Of a DNA stretch of 5,390 bases, positions 1 through 5,236 are shown piece after piece. The stretch comes from Clostridiales bacterium (GTDB lineage Bacteria; Bacillota; Clostridia; Oscillospirales; Oscillospiraceae), in the NCBI GenBank assembly GCA_019421975.1, contig JAHZEE010000033.1, positions 5,851 to 11,240 on the forward strand, in the 5' to 3' direction. The number at the start of each line of letters is the position of its first letter. Position 1 is the stretch's first letter. A program made the translations under genes and the position numbers. The notes beneath the pieces are model-generated. The model was given only the letters and a program-made list of their open reading frames with translations. It did no database searches and was not told the origin of the DNA.

Positions 1-104
1 GGGGGGCGCCGGGTCCCGCGGCGGGGGGGGGTACAGAGCCGGGAAAAGCGGGGGCGGCCCCGGGCCCCGGGGGGGGGGCCCCCCCCCCCCCCCCCCCCCC
101 CCCC
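1..104. repeat. G/C homopolymer-rich low-complexity end, probable artefact
   Basis: The first 104 bases are almost entirely G and C. They end in a run of ten G (69-78) followed directly by twenty-six C (79-104). There is no open reading frame with codon-like structure and no promoter-like element. Ordinary sequence begins at about position 105. A G-run abutting a C-run at a sequence edge is more typical of a contig end or base-calling artefact than of a genomic feature. The true upstream region and promoter of the first gene are therefore probably missing or corrupted. Confidence 0.7.
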
Positions 105-113
105 GCAGGTGAA

Positions 114-120
114 AGGAGTT
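114..120 (+). promoter_or_regulatory. Ribosome binding site of the sigma-54 activator
   Basis: AGGAGTT lies seven bases before the ATG at 128. It is a strong Shine-Dalgarno match and fixes the start of the gene. Confidence 0.8.
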
Positions 121-127
121 CAGCCCT

Positions 128-1660
128 ATGAACTTAACAGAACTGTCTGCACAGGAACAGATCCCCCATCTGTCTGTCAATCAATCCCACTTTCATCCGC
201 CGCTTTTGACCGCCTTTGAAATGAGCGACTTCTGCGGGGATGCCTTTTACACCGTCCGCCCCGACGGACTGATTACCAGCGTCAACAAGACCTGCGAGAC
301 GATCTTCGGTGTGCCGCCGGAGGAGATGGTGGGAAAAAACATCGAGTCACTCTGGGAGACCGAGGTCTTTGCCCCTGCGATCATCTACCGGTTCGGCTAC
401 ACCCAGAACACCGTCAACGAGCTGATCGATCAGCTCGACACCCAGGAGGTTGTCAAGCCGCCGGACGGCCGCTGGCCCAGGCTGTCCATGGTCGCGGCCA
501 GCACCCGGTGCATCGTCTCCGGCATCTCTCAGCTGCCCCGGACCGGGCGCTATGTTCTGTATGTGTGCGTGCCCGTCTACTCCGCCGATGGCGAGGTCTG
601 CTTTGTCGACGCGGTCGTCCGGGATCTCACCTGGACCATGCAGATGCGAAATCAGATCCGCAGTCTGGAGCACCAGCTGAAGTATGAGCACATCCAAAAT
701 GCAACGGCCGAGAACCTGATTGGAAACTGCAAGCAGATGGACCACATCAAGTATCTGATCGGCCAGGTGGCCCGCAGCGACGCCACCGTGCTCATCACCG
801 GAGAGACCGGCACCGGCAAAGAGGTGGTCGCCCGGGAGATTGTGGCGAAATCCAACCGCGCGGATAAGCCCTATATGTGTATCAACTGCTCGGCCATCCC
901 CGAGACGCTCTTTGAATCCGAGCTGTTTGGCTATGAAAAGGGCGCCTTTACCGGCGCGCTCAACAAGCGCAGCGTCGGCCCGCTGGAGGGCGGCGACGGC
1001 GGCACCGTCCTGCTCGATGAGGTGGAGTCCCTGCCGATGATTATGCAGACCAAGCTGCTGCGGGTGCTGCAGGAGCGGGAGATCATCCGGGTCGGCGGCG
1101 AGGGCGCAGTCAAAATCGACATCCGCTTCATCGCGGCCTCCAACCGGGACCTCAAGGCCATGGTCCAGGAGGGCGCCTTCCGCGAGGATCTCTACTATCG
1201 TCTGAATGTGGTGCCGCTGAATCTGCCGCCGCTCAAGGAGCGGGAGGGCGACATTCCGGCGCTCGCAGGCGCATTTCTGTCCAAGTTCAACCAGAAATAC
1301 GGCCGGGACAAGTTCTTTGAGGCGGGCGCGCTGCTGCAGCTGGAGTCGTACGACTGGCCCGGCAATGTCCGCGATCTGGAGCACACCATCGAGCGGCTGG
1401 TGGTCATCGGCGAATTCTCCGAGATCACCAGCGCCGATGTCAACGCTGCCATCAACGGCACCCGCGTGGCCAAGGAGCCGATCACCGGCGCAGACCTGCG
1501 CACCATGATGGACTCCTATGAAAAGGTCATCATCTCCAACGCCATTCACAAGTACCACAGCACCCGCAAGGCAGCCGCTGCGCTGAACATCTCCCAGCCG
1601 ACCTTCCAGCGCCGGATGAAGTACTTCGGCATCACGCCGCCCAGTGTGGAAAAGTCCTGA
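128..1660 (+). CDS. PAS domain sigma-54-dependent Fis-family transcriptional activator
   Basis: A 510-residue bacterial enhancer-binding protein that would use ATP hydrolysis to open promoters bound by sigma-54 RNA polymerase. A PAS sensor fold spans roughly residues 33-165 ([19 protein letters not shown] at 44-62). A likely coiled-coil linker follows (about 170-192), then the AAA+ core at about 195-430. The core has Walker A GETGTGKE (225-232), an intact sigma-54 contact loop GAFTGA (272-277), Walker B LLDE (295-298), sensor I (ASNRD, 337-341), the arginine finger region [10 protein letters not shown] (351-360) and sensor [12 protein letters not shown] (410-419). A Fis-type helix-turn-helix lies at about 470-503. 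All catalytic motifs are intact, so it should be a functional activator. The PAS ligand cannot be read from sequence. It converges on a MerR gene across a terminator, so it is its own unit. No sigma-54 (-24/-12) promoter was found by eye in the window, so its targets are probably elsewhere or upstream. Confidence 0.95.
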   Translation: MNLTELSAQEQIPHLSVNQSHFHPPLLTAFEMSDFCGDAFYTVRPDGLITSVNKTCETIFGVPPEEMVGKNIESLWETEVFAPAIIYRFGYTQNTVNELIDQLDTQEVVKPPDGRWPRLSMVAASTRCIVSGISQLPRTGRYVLYVCVPVYSADGEVCFVDAVVRDLTWTMQMRNQIRSLEHQLKYEHIQNATAENLIGNCKQMDHIKYLIGQVARSDATVLITGETGTGKEVVAREIVAKSNRADKPYMCINCSAIPETLFESELFGYEKGAFTGALNKRSVGPLEGGDGGTVLLDEVESLPMIMQTKLLRVLQEREIIRVGGEGAVKIDIRFIAASNRDLKAMVQEGAFREDLYYRLNVVPLNLPPLKEREGDIPALAGAFLSKFNQKYGRDKFFEAGALLQLESYDWPGNVRDLEHTIERLVVIGEFSEITSADVNAAINGTRVAKEPITGADLRTMMDSYEKVIISNAIHKYHSTRKAAAALNISQPTFQRRMKYFGITPPSVEKS

Positions 1661-1661
1661 A

Positions 1662-1692
1662 AAAGCCCCCCAGGCGACGCCTGGGGGGCTTT
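1662..1692. terminator. Bidirectional intrinsic terminator between convergent genes
   Basis: A perfect 14-bp inverted repeat (arms 1662-1675 and 1679-1692, AAAGCCCCCCAGGC and its complement) encloses a 3-base loop. It begins two bases after the stop codon of the sigma-54 activator and ends two bases before the stop codon of the convergent MerR gene. Read on the minus strand the stem is followed by five T. On the plus strand only three T follow the GC-rich stem, so termination should be stronger for the MerR transcript. Confidence 0.9.
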
Positions 1693-1694
1693 CC

Positions 1695-2165
1695 CTATTC
1701 TTCTGCGGGCGTCGGCTGCTCCGCCGCCGCTCCATGGGCGTTCTCATAGGCCTGCCTAATCTCCGGCGGCATCTGCTCCGGTGAGAGCTGCTTCAGGCGC
1801 TCCTCATCTCCGTCCAGAATCGCCTGCTCGTAATACCAGCACTTATATTTGAGCATGTCCAGTACCCGGTTCATGTGCGCGATCTCCGCCTCCACCGCCT
1901 CTCGCTGTCGCAGAAACATGGCCCTGCGCTGGGGATAGGTCGCACTGCCCTGCGCGCACCACTCCATGAACTGCTTGATGTCCCGGATCTCCATGCCGGA
2001 CTTTTTCAGGCATTCTATCACCCGGAGCGCCTCAAGCTCTGTCTCCTCAAACCTCCGGATTCCCGCCGTACGCTGCAGATTTGGGAACAGCCCTTCTTTG
2101 TCGTAATATCGCAGCGTGGACACCGGCAGCCCAAACCGCTCCGAGACCTGACCAATGGAGTACAT
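1695..2165 (-). CDS. MerR-family regulator, AdhR/NmlR-like, divergent from iron alcohol dehydrogenase
   Basis: A 156-residue DNA-binding regulator. The N-terminal winged helix-turn-helix has the MerR signature (MYSIGQVSERFG, then LRYYDKEGLFP at 18-28). It is followed by the second recognition segment (RRFEETELEALRVIECL), a long dimerisation helix (about 78-115) and a short hydrophilic tail rich in Ala, Pro and Glu. Cys52 falls at the position of Cys52 in Bacillus subtilis AdhR, which is needed for aldehyde sensing; Cys70 and Cys109 are additional. The start at 2165 is chosen because GAGGGGG lies eight bases upstream. A longer form from 2234 would add 23 residues with no family similarity and would start at or inside the promoter. 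It is divergent from the alcohol dehydrogenase and probably activates it through the 19-bp-spacer promoter between them. A face-to-face promoter suggests autoregulation. The inducer (reactive aldehyde or other electrophile) is inferred from family and neighbour only. Confidence 0.9.
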   Translation of the reverse strand: MYSIGQVSERFGLPVSTLRYYDKEGLFPNLQRTAGIRRFEETELEALRVIECLKKSGMEIRDIKQFMEWCAQGSATYPQRRAMFLRQREAVEAEIAHMNRVLDMLKYKCWYYEQAILDGDEERLKQLSPEQMPPEIRQAYENAHGAAAEQPTPAEE

Positions 2166-2173
2166 CCTGACAT

Positions 2174-2180
2174 CCCCCTC
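2174..2180 (-). promoter_or_regulatory. Ribosome binding site deciding the MerR start
   Basis: On the minus strand GAGGGGG lies eight bases before the ATG at 2165. An intervening ATG is out of frame. No comparable site precedes the longer in-frame start at 2234. Confidence 0.7.
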
Positions 2181-2210
2181 AAAATTCACAAAAAGTTCAA
2201 AGTTATCCCC

Positions 2211-2241
2211 TTGACCTAAAGTTAGGTTTAGCATTTATCAT
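2211..2241 (+). promoter_or_regulatory. MerR-type promoter of the alcohol dehydrogenase gene
   Basis: TTGACC (2211-2216) and TATCAT (2236-2241) are separated by 19 bp, longer than the usual 17. This over-long spacer is the hallmark of promoters that need a MerR protein to untwist the DNA. Transcription would start near 2248, giving a leader of about 55 bases before the ATG at 2304. Confidence 0.75.
2216..2231. promoter_or_regulatory. Putative MerR operator in the promoter spacer
   Basis: CTAAAGTTAGGTTTAG is an imperfect dyad (CTAAA, six-base centre, TTTAG; six of eight pairs match) inside the 19-bp spacer. It is centred 12.5 bases from the start of the -35 box, as expected for MerR binding. 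An overlapping perfect dyad ACCTAA-AG-TTAGGT (2214-2227) is an alternative reading. The first is preferred because its centre is in register with the dyad of the second module. Confidence 0.6.
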
Positions 2242-2242
2242 C

Positions 2243-2271
2243 ATTCTATCAAAACGCGCCGGTGCTGTCAA
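2243..2271 (-). promoter_or_regulatory. Promoter of the MerR gene, face to face with the enzyme promoter
   Basis: On the minus strand TTGACA (2266-2271, perfect consensus) and TAGAAT (2243-2248, five of six) are separated by 17 bp. Transcription would start near 2236, leaving a leader of about 70 bases. The -10 box is one base from the -10 box of the opposing dehydrogenase promoter, and the operator dyad would lie just downstream of this start. Bound regulator or polymerase on the enzyme promoter should therefore block this promoter. Confidence 0.65.
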
Positions 2272-2287
2272 TGCGCCTGCACAATCT

Positions 2288-2295
2288 AAGGGAGG
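2288..2295 (+). promoter_or_regulatory. Ribosome binding site deciding the dehydrogenase start
   Basis: AAGGGAGG lies eight bases before the ATG at 2304. This makes 2304 the real start rather than the in-frame GTG at 2262 or ATG at 2271. Confidence 0.85.
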
Positions 2296-2303
2296 ATACC
2301 AAC

Positions 2304-3476
2304 ATGCTTGGAACCTTTGAATATCACAATCCGACAAAGCTCTATTTCGGGCCGCAGTCTCTGGACGGGCTGAACCAGGAGCCGGCCAAGTACGGCGACC
2401 GTGTGGGGCTAATCTACGGCCAGGGTTCGATCCGGAAAAACGGGATCTACGATGCGGTGATGGAATGTTTGAAACAGAGCGGCAAACAGGTCGCCGAGAT
2501 CTCCGGCGTCATGCCGAACCCCACCCTTGCAAAGCTGTACGAGGGAATCGCCATCGCCAGGGAGCACCGTGCCGACCTGCTGCTGGCTGTGGGCGGCGGC
2601 TCGGTCTGCGACTACGCCAAGGCAGTCGCCGTCTCGGTCCACTGCCAGGAGGATCCGTGGGAGAAATACTATCTCCGCTTTGAGGAGCCGGACTGCCAGC
2701 TGCTTCCGGTCGGCTGCGTGCTGACCATGGTGGGGACCGGCTCTGAGATGAACGCCGGCGCGGTCATCACCAATTCCGAGACGAAGCAGAAGATCGGCCA
2801 TGTGTTTGCCGATGCGGATGTCATGCCGAAGTTCTCCATCCTGAATCCCCAGTTTACCCTGAGCCTGCCCCACGATCAAATGGTTGCCGGGATTTTCGAC
2901 ATCTTCAACCACATCTGTGAGCAGTACTTCTCCGGGGAGGACGACAACACCAGCGACTACCTCAGCGAGGGGCTGATGCGCTCACTGCTGCACGCCAGCC
3001 GGATTGCCAACCGGAACCCGCAGGACTACGAGGCGAGAAGCAACATCATGTGGACCGCCACCTGGGCGCTGAACACGCTCATCGCCTGCGGAAAGCCGAC
3101 AGACTGGATGGTGCACATGCTGGGCCAGGCCGTCGGCGGGTATACAGACGCCACCCACGGCATGACCCTCTCCGCCGTCTGCCTGCCGTATTACCGCCAC
3201 ATTCTTCCCTACGGGCTCCCCAAATTTAAGCGGTTCGCCCTCGAGGTCTGGGGCGTGTCAGCCGAGGGAAAGAGCGACCGCCAGATTGCAGAGGAGGGCC
3301 TGGCCGCCATGGAGCAGTGGATGCGGGAGCTCGGCCTGGCAATGCACATCTCAGAGCTTGGCGCCACACCCGAGATGGTGGAGGGGCTTGCAGATGTCAC
3401 CAATGTGATGACCGGCGGCTACCATGTGCTCGACCGGGCGGAGATTGTCCAAATCTTCCGGGAGAGTCTGTCATAA
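2304..3476 (+). CDS. Iron-containing alcohol dehydrogenase, YqhD/butanol dehydrogenase type
   Basis: A 390-residue soluble group III alcohol dehydrogenase, the usual length for the YqhD/Bdh subfamily. Such enzymes interconvert aldehydes and alcohols, usually running as NADPH- or NADH-dependent aldehyde reductases. The N-terminal dinucleotide-binding half contains YGQGSIRKNG (38-47) and the family signature GGGSVCDYAKA (97-107), followed by TMVGTGSE (141-148). The all-helical half carries the four expected metal ligands: Asp199 and His203 (FDIFNH), His271 (VHMLG) and His285 (ATHG). All are intact, so it should be active. The position after HMLG that is His in E. coli YqhD is Gln275 here. The start is fixed by a strong ribosome binding site. 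It stands alone, divergent from a MerR gene and behind a MerR-type promoter. An aldehyde-detoxifying role is inferred; a fermentative alcohol-forming role is possible. The natural substrate is unknown. Confidence 0.93.
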   Translation: MLGTFEYHNPTKLYFGPQSLDGLNQEPAKYGDRVGLIYGQGSIRKNGIYDAVMECLKQSGKQVAEISGVMPNPTLAKLYEGIAIAREHRADLLLAVGGGSVCDYAKAVAVSVHCQEDPWEKYYLRFEEPDCQLLPVGCVLTMVGTGSEMNAGAVITNSETKQKIGHVFADADVMPKFSILNPQFTLSLPHDQMVAGIFDIFNHICEQYFSGEDDNTSDYLSEGLMRSLLHASRIANRNPQDYEARSNIMWTATWALNTLIACGKPTDWMVHMLGQAVGGYTDATHGMTLSAVCLPYYRHILPYGLPKFKRFALEVWGVSAEGKSDRQIAEEGLAAMEQWMRELGLAMHISELGATPEMVEGLADVTNVMTGGYHVLDRAEIVQIFRESLS

Positions 3477-3479
3477 GGT

Positions 3480-3500
3480 GCGGATCGCCGCTCTGTTTTT
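3480..3500 (+). terminator. Weak candidate terminator after the dehydrogenase gene
   Basis: A short GCGG/CCGC stem (3480-3483 with 3488-3491, 4-base loop) lies four bases after the dehydrogenase stop and is followed by five T (3496-3500). The stem is short, so termination would be weak. The rest of the gap up to the convergent gene (3501-3551) shows only a second imperfect stem (3505-3524) without a T-run. Confidence 0.3.
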
Positions 3501-3551
3501 GTGTGGCTCACTCCGACTGAGGCCGCGCTCTTCCGCCTTTGCATTGCAGCC

Positions 3552-4412
3552 TTAAACCAGCCCCCGTCTCTGCTCAATCAGGTGTACAAACCGGTCGACC
3601 GTCTCCGGTGACTGGTGATCGAAAAACATGCTGTTTTTCGTATCCATCTCCGCAATCCGGCCCATATCCTCATCGGACAGGCTGAAATCAAATATCTCAA
3701 AATTCTCCTTCATTCGCGCTGCATGTGTGGATTTTGCCAATGTAACAATATCGCGCTGCATGAGCCACCGCAAAATAACCTGTGCCGCCGACTTTTTATA
3801 TTTTGACCCGATCTCCTCCAGAATCGGGCTGCTGAAAATATTGTTTTTCCCCTCTCCAAACGGCGCCCATGCGGCCGGCTGTACATGACGCAGAATCATG
3901 TTTTTCTGCGCTTCCACCTGCTGAAAGAAGGGGTTGATTTCCACCTGGTTGACCTGCGGCACAATCCGATTAAATGCGGCTATGTCAGCCAGCCTGTCCG
4001 GCGCAAAATTGCTGACGCCGATCGCCCTGAGCTTTTTTTCCTCATACAGGCACTCCAACGCGCGGTAGGCGGCGTATGTATCGTTGACGGGCTGGTGCAG
4101 AAGCACCAGATCGATATAGTCGGTTCTCAGCTTCCGCAGGGATGTTTCAATGGACTGTTTTGTCTTTTCGTAGCCATAGTTGTCAATCCAGACCTTTGTG
4201 GTGATAAAAAACTCTTCTCTTGGCACGCCGCTCTCTGCAACCGCCTTTCCGACCTCCGCCTCGTTGAAATACGACTGCGCAGTGTCAATCAGCCGATACC
4301 CCACATCAATTGCGGCACGGACGCTTTCTTCGCATTCCTCGCGGGGAATCTGGAACACGCCGAACCCGAGCTTCGGTATTCTTACGCCGTTGTTCAATAC
4401 TGCAAATTCCAT
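3552..4412 (-). CDS. Aldo/keto reductase, 2,5-diketo-D-gluconate reductase-like
   Basis: A 286-residue soluble (beta/alpha)8-barrel oxidoreductase that reduces aldehydes and ketones with NADPH (family knowledge). The full catalytic tetrad is present: Asp43 (LIDTA), Tyr48 (SYFNE), Lys73 (TTKVW) and His106 (LLHQP). Family landmarks GVSNF (132-136), QVEINPF (156-162) and the cofactor-phosphate segment LAKSTH (225-230) are also clear. The start at 4412 is chosen because AAGGAG sits eight bases upstream. The ATG two codons earlier (4418) is only two bases from that site. It converges on the alcohol dehydrogenase with 75 bp between stops and is divergent from its own MerR regulator. Base composition is lower in GC than the dehydrogenase gene. 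The substrate cannot be read; a small reactive aldehyde such as methylglyoxal is a reasonable guess from the regulator type, not shown by the sequence. Confidence 0.93.
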   Translation of the reverse strand: MEFAVLNNGVRIPKLGFGVFQIPREECEESVRAAIDVGYRLIDTAQSYFNEAEVGKAVAESGVPREEFFITTKVWIDNYGYEKTKQSIETSLRKLRTDYIDLVLLHQPVNDTYAAYRALECLYEEKKLRAIGVSNFAPDRLADIAAFNRIVPQVNQVEINPFFQQVEAQKNMILRHVQPAAWAPFGEGKNNIFSSPILEEIGSKYKKSAAQVILRWLMQRDIVTLAKSTHAARMKENFEIFDFSLSDEDMGRIAEMDTKNSMFFDHQSPETVDRFVHLIEQRRGLV

Positions 4413-4420
4413 TTTCATTT

Positions 4421-4426
4421 CTCCTT
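4421..4426 (-). promoter_or_regulatory. Ribosome binding site of the aldo/keto reductase
   Basis: AAGGAG on the minus strand lies eight bases before the ATG at 4412. Its first two bases overlap the perfect TTGACA (4425-4430, plus strand) that serves as -35 box of the opposing MerR promoter, so one sequence appears to do two jobs. Confidence 0.75.
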
Positions 4427-4453
4427 GACATATTTTCTGTTTTTGAATAAACT
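4425..4453 (+). promoter_or_regulatory. Promoter of the second MerR gene, face to face with the reductase promoter
   Basis: TTGACA (4425-4430) and TAAACT (4448-4453, four of six) are separated by 17 bp, with a start expected near 4460. The -10 box alone is mediocre. The call is strengthened because its position relative to the reductase promoter exactly repeats the geometry of the other MerR module. Confidence 0.5.
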
Positions 4454-4454
4454 G

Positions 4455-4485
4455 ATTATATTCTACGGTAGTCACTACCGGTCAA
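4455..4485 (-). promoter_or_regulatory. MerR-type promoter of the aldo/keto reductase gene
   Basis: On the minus strand TTGACC (4480-4485) and a perfect TATAAT (4455-4460) are separated by 19 bp, the over-long spacer of MerR-activated promoters. Transcription would start near 4448, giving a leader of about 36 bases. Confidence 0.85.
4466..4480. promoter_or_regulatory. MerR operator dyad in the reductase promoter spacer
   Basis: CGGTAG-TCA-CTACCG is a perfect dyad with 6-bp arms. It lies within the 19-bp spacer and overlaps the -35 box by one base, the standard place for a MerR dimer. Its sequence is unrelated to the dyad of the first module. Confidence 0.8.
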
Positions 4486-4490
4486 GCCCT

Positions 4491-4504
4491 AAAAAAATTT
4501 TTTT
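4491..4504. promoter_or_regulatory. A7T7 tract, possible UP element of the reductase promoter
   Basis: Seven A followed by seven T form a 14-bp AT palindrome just upstream of the reductase -35 box, at about -44 to -57 from the predicted start. That is where UP elements contact the polymerase alpha subunits, and such tracts also bend DNA. It also lies in the leader of the MerR gene. Function is inferred from position. Confidence 0.4.
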
Positions 4505-4520
4505 GCGAGGGAACAGAAAC

Positions 4521-4928
4521 ATGTATCACTCTATGAAGGAAGTATGCAGAGAGGTCGGACTGTCTTATGAGACATTGAAATTCTACTGCAACGCCGGCCT
4601 GATTCCAAATGTGAAACGGGACGAACAGAATCGCAGAATTTTTGACGATAAGACGGTCGGTTGGATTAAGGGGCTGATTTGTTTAAGACGCTGCGGTATG
4701 CGTATAAATGAGATGAAGGCATTTCTTGAGCTGGGACTGAAGGGGAAAGCATCGATTCCAGAGCGCAGCGCTATTTTGATGGAGCAAAAGATTCTGCTGG
4801 GAAGAAAAATCGAGGCGCTCCAGGAAACGCTTTCCTATATAGACACAAAACTGGCATTTTATGAGGATGTTGTGCATGGCAGGGCAGAATATGTCAGCAA
4901 TCTGATCCCTGATACAGAAGCCCGTTAA
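4521..4928 (+). CDS. MerR-family regulator, AdhR/NmlR-like, divergent from aldo/keto reductase
   Basis: A 135-residue MerR regulator. The N-terminal winged helix-turn-helix (MYHSMKEVCREVGLSYETL, then KFYCNAGLIP at 20-29) is followed by the second DNA-binding segment (RRIFDDKTVGWIKGL) and the CLRRCGMRI turn (54-62). A dimerisation coiled coil spans about 80-116. Cys54 aligns with the aldehyde-sensing Cys52 of B. subtilis AdhR; Cys9, Cys23 and Cys58 are additional, and Cys23 replaces the acidic residue usual after the FY pair. The start at 4521 matches the family N-terminus and has GAGGG nine bases upstream. The reading frame is open further upstream through the reductase gene, but that is antisense sequence. 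Hand-counted GC is about 45%, lower than the first module. It probably activates the divergent reductase through the 19-bp-spacer promoter in response to an electrophile; the inducer is unproven. Confidence 0.9.
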   Translation: MYHSMKEVCREVGLSYETLKFYCNAGLIPNVKRDEQNRRIFDDKTVGWIKGLICLRRCGMRINEMKAFLELGLKGKASIPERSAILMEQKILLGRKIEALQETLSYIDTKLAFYEDVVHGRAEYVSNLIPDTEAR

Positions 4929-4966
4929 CGCGGCTGGTTCGGCCGGCATATGCACCGCTTCAGAGA

Positions 4967-5022
4967 CAGAAACACCGGAGCGCTGTCTGATTCTCAAATC
5001 AGGCAGCGCTCCGGTGTTTCTG
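4967..5022. terminator. Long 26-bp hairpin after the second MerR gene, probable terminator
   Basis: Arms 4967-4992 and 4997-5022 pair over 26 bp with a single mismatch (G-U wobble in RNA) and a 4-base CTCA loop. The stem is GC-rich inside (CACCGGAGCGCTG) and closed by GAAA/TTTC, then followed by AT-rich sequence (AATATTT). It begins 38 bases after the MerR stop. Termination in either direction is plausible, although the T-tract is imperfect. The unusual length leaves open that it is part of a dispersed repeat. Confidence 0.65.
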
Positions 5023-5101
5023 AATATTTCCAAAGGGCACTTCCAGTCGCTGCCGCCGCAGTCGACCCGCAGGACTTATTACCATTCAGCAAGACCGGGC
5101 G

Positions 5102-5160
5102 AGGCGGTCAATGGCGGCGCACTTGTGCGCCGTTCATCTCGACCATTGACGGCCCCGCCT
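5102..5160. repeat. Nested palindromic structure of unknown function
   Basis: Three sets of complementary arms nest around one centre: AGGCG/CGCCT (5102-5106 with 5156-5160), GTCAATGG/CCATTGAC (5107-5114 with 5143-5150) and CGGCGCAC/GTGCGCCG (5115-5122 with 5125-5132). The unpaired stretches are 5133-5142 and 5151-5155. There is no T-run, so it is not a standard terminator. It could be a dispersed repeat unit or a structured RNA. The rest of the gene-free region 4929-5236 shows only the 26-bp hairpin and no convincing gene. Confidence 0.6.
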
Positions 5161-5236
5161 GGGTTGCTATTGCGTGCACCCCGAAACAGTGATTTTTACT
5201 ATCCGTTAGGAAGAGAACCTGATGTTGAGAGGAAAC

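Noticed and set aside
347..1747. Long open frame (466 codons) on the minus strand opposite the sigma-54 activator
   Set aside because: It is antisense to a gene with all family motifs. The product shows no family motif and has composition typical of a high-GC shadow frame, and it crosses the terminator hairpin.
2166..2234. Longer N-terminus for the first MerR protein
   Set aside because: The 23 extra residues match no MerR N-terminus and the start would lie at or upstream of the predicted transcription start. GAGGGGG precedes the ATG at 2165 instead.
2262..2303. GTG start adding 14 residues to the alcohol dehydrogenase
   Set aside because: No ribosome binding site precedes it, and the extra codons contain the AAGGGAGG site of the real start at 2304.
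3885..4520. 212-codon upstream extension of the second MerR frame
   Set aside because: It lies antisense to the aldo/keto reductase and crosses both promoters. The MerR signature begins at the ATG at 4521, which has its own ribosome binding site.
4683..5033. Minus-strand frame of 116 codons across the MerR gene and the 26-bp hairpin
   Set aside because: Most of it is antisense to the MerR gene and the remainder is hairpin sequence. No ribosome binding site or domain is visible.
4929..5236. CRISPR array or tRNA in the gene-free region
   Set aside because: There are no direct repeats with regular spacing and no cloverleaf. The repeats present are inverted and nested around single centres.
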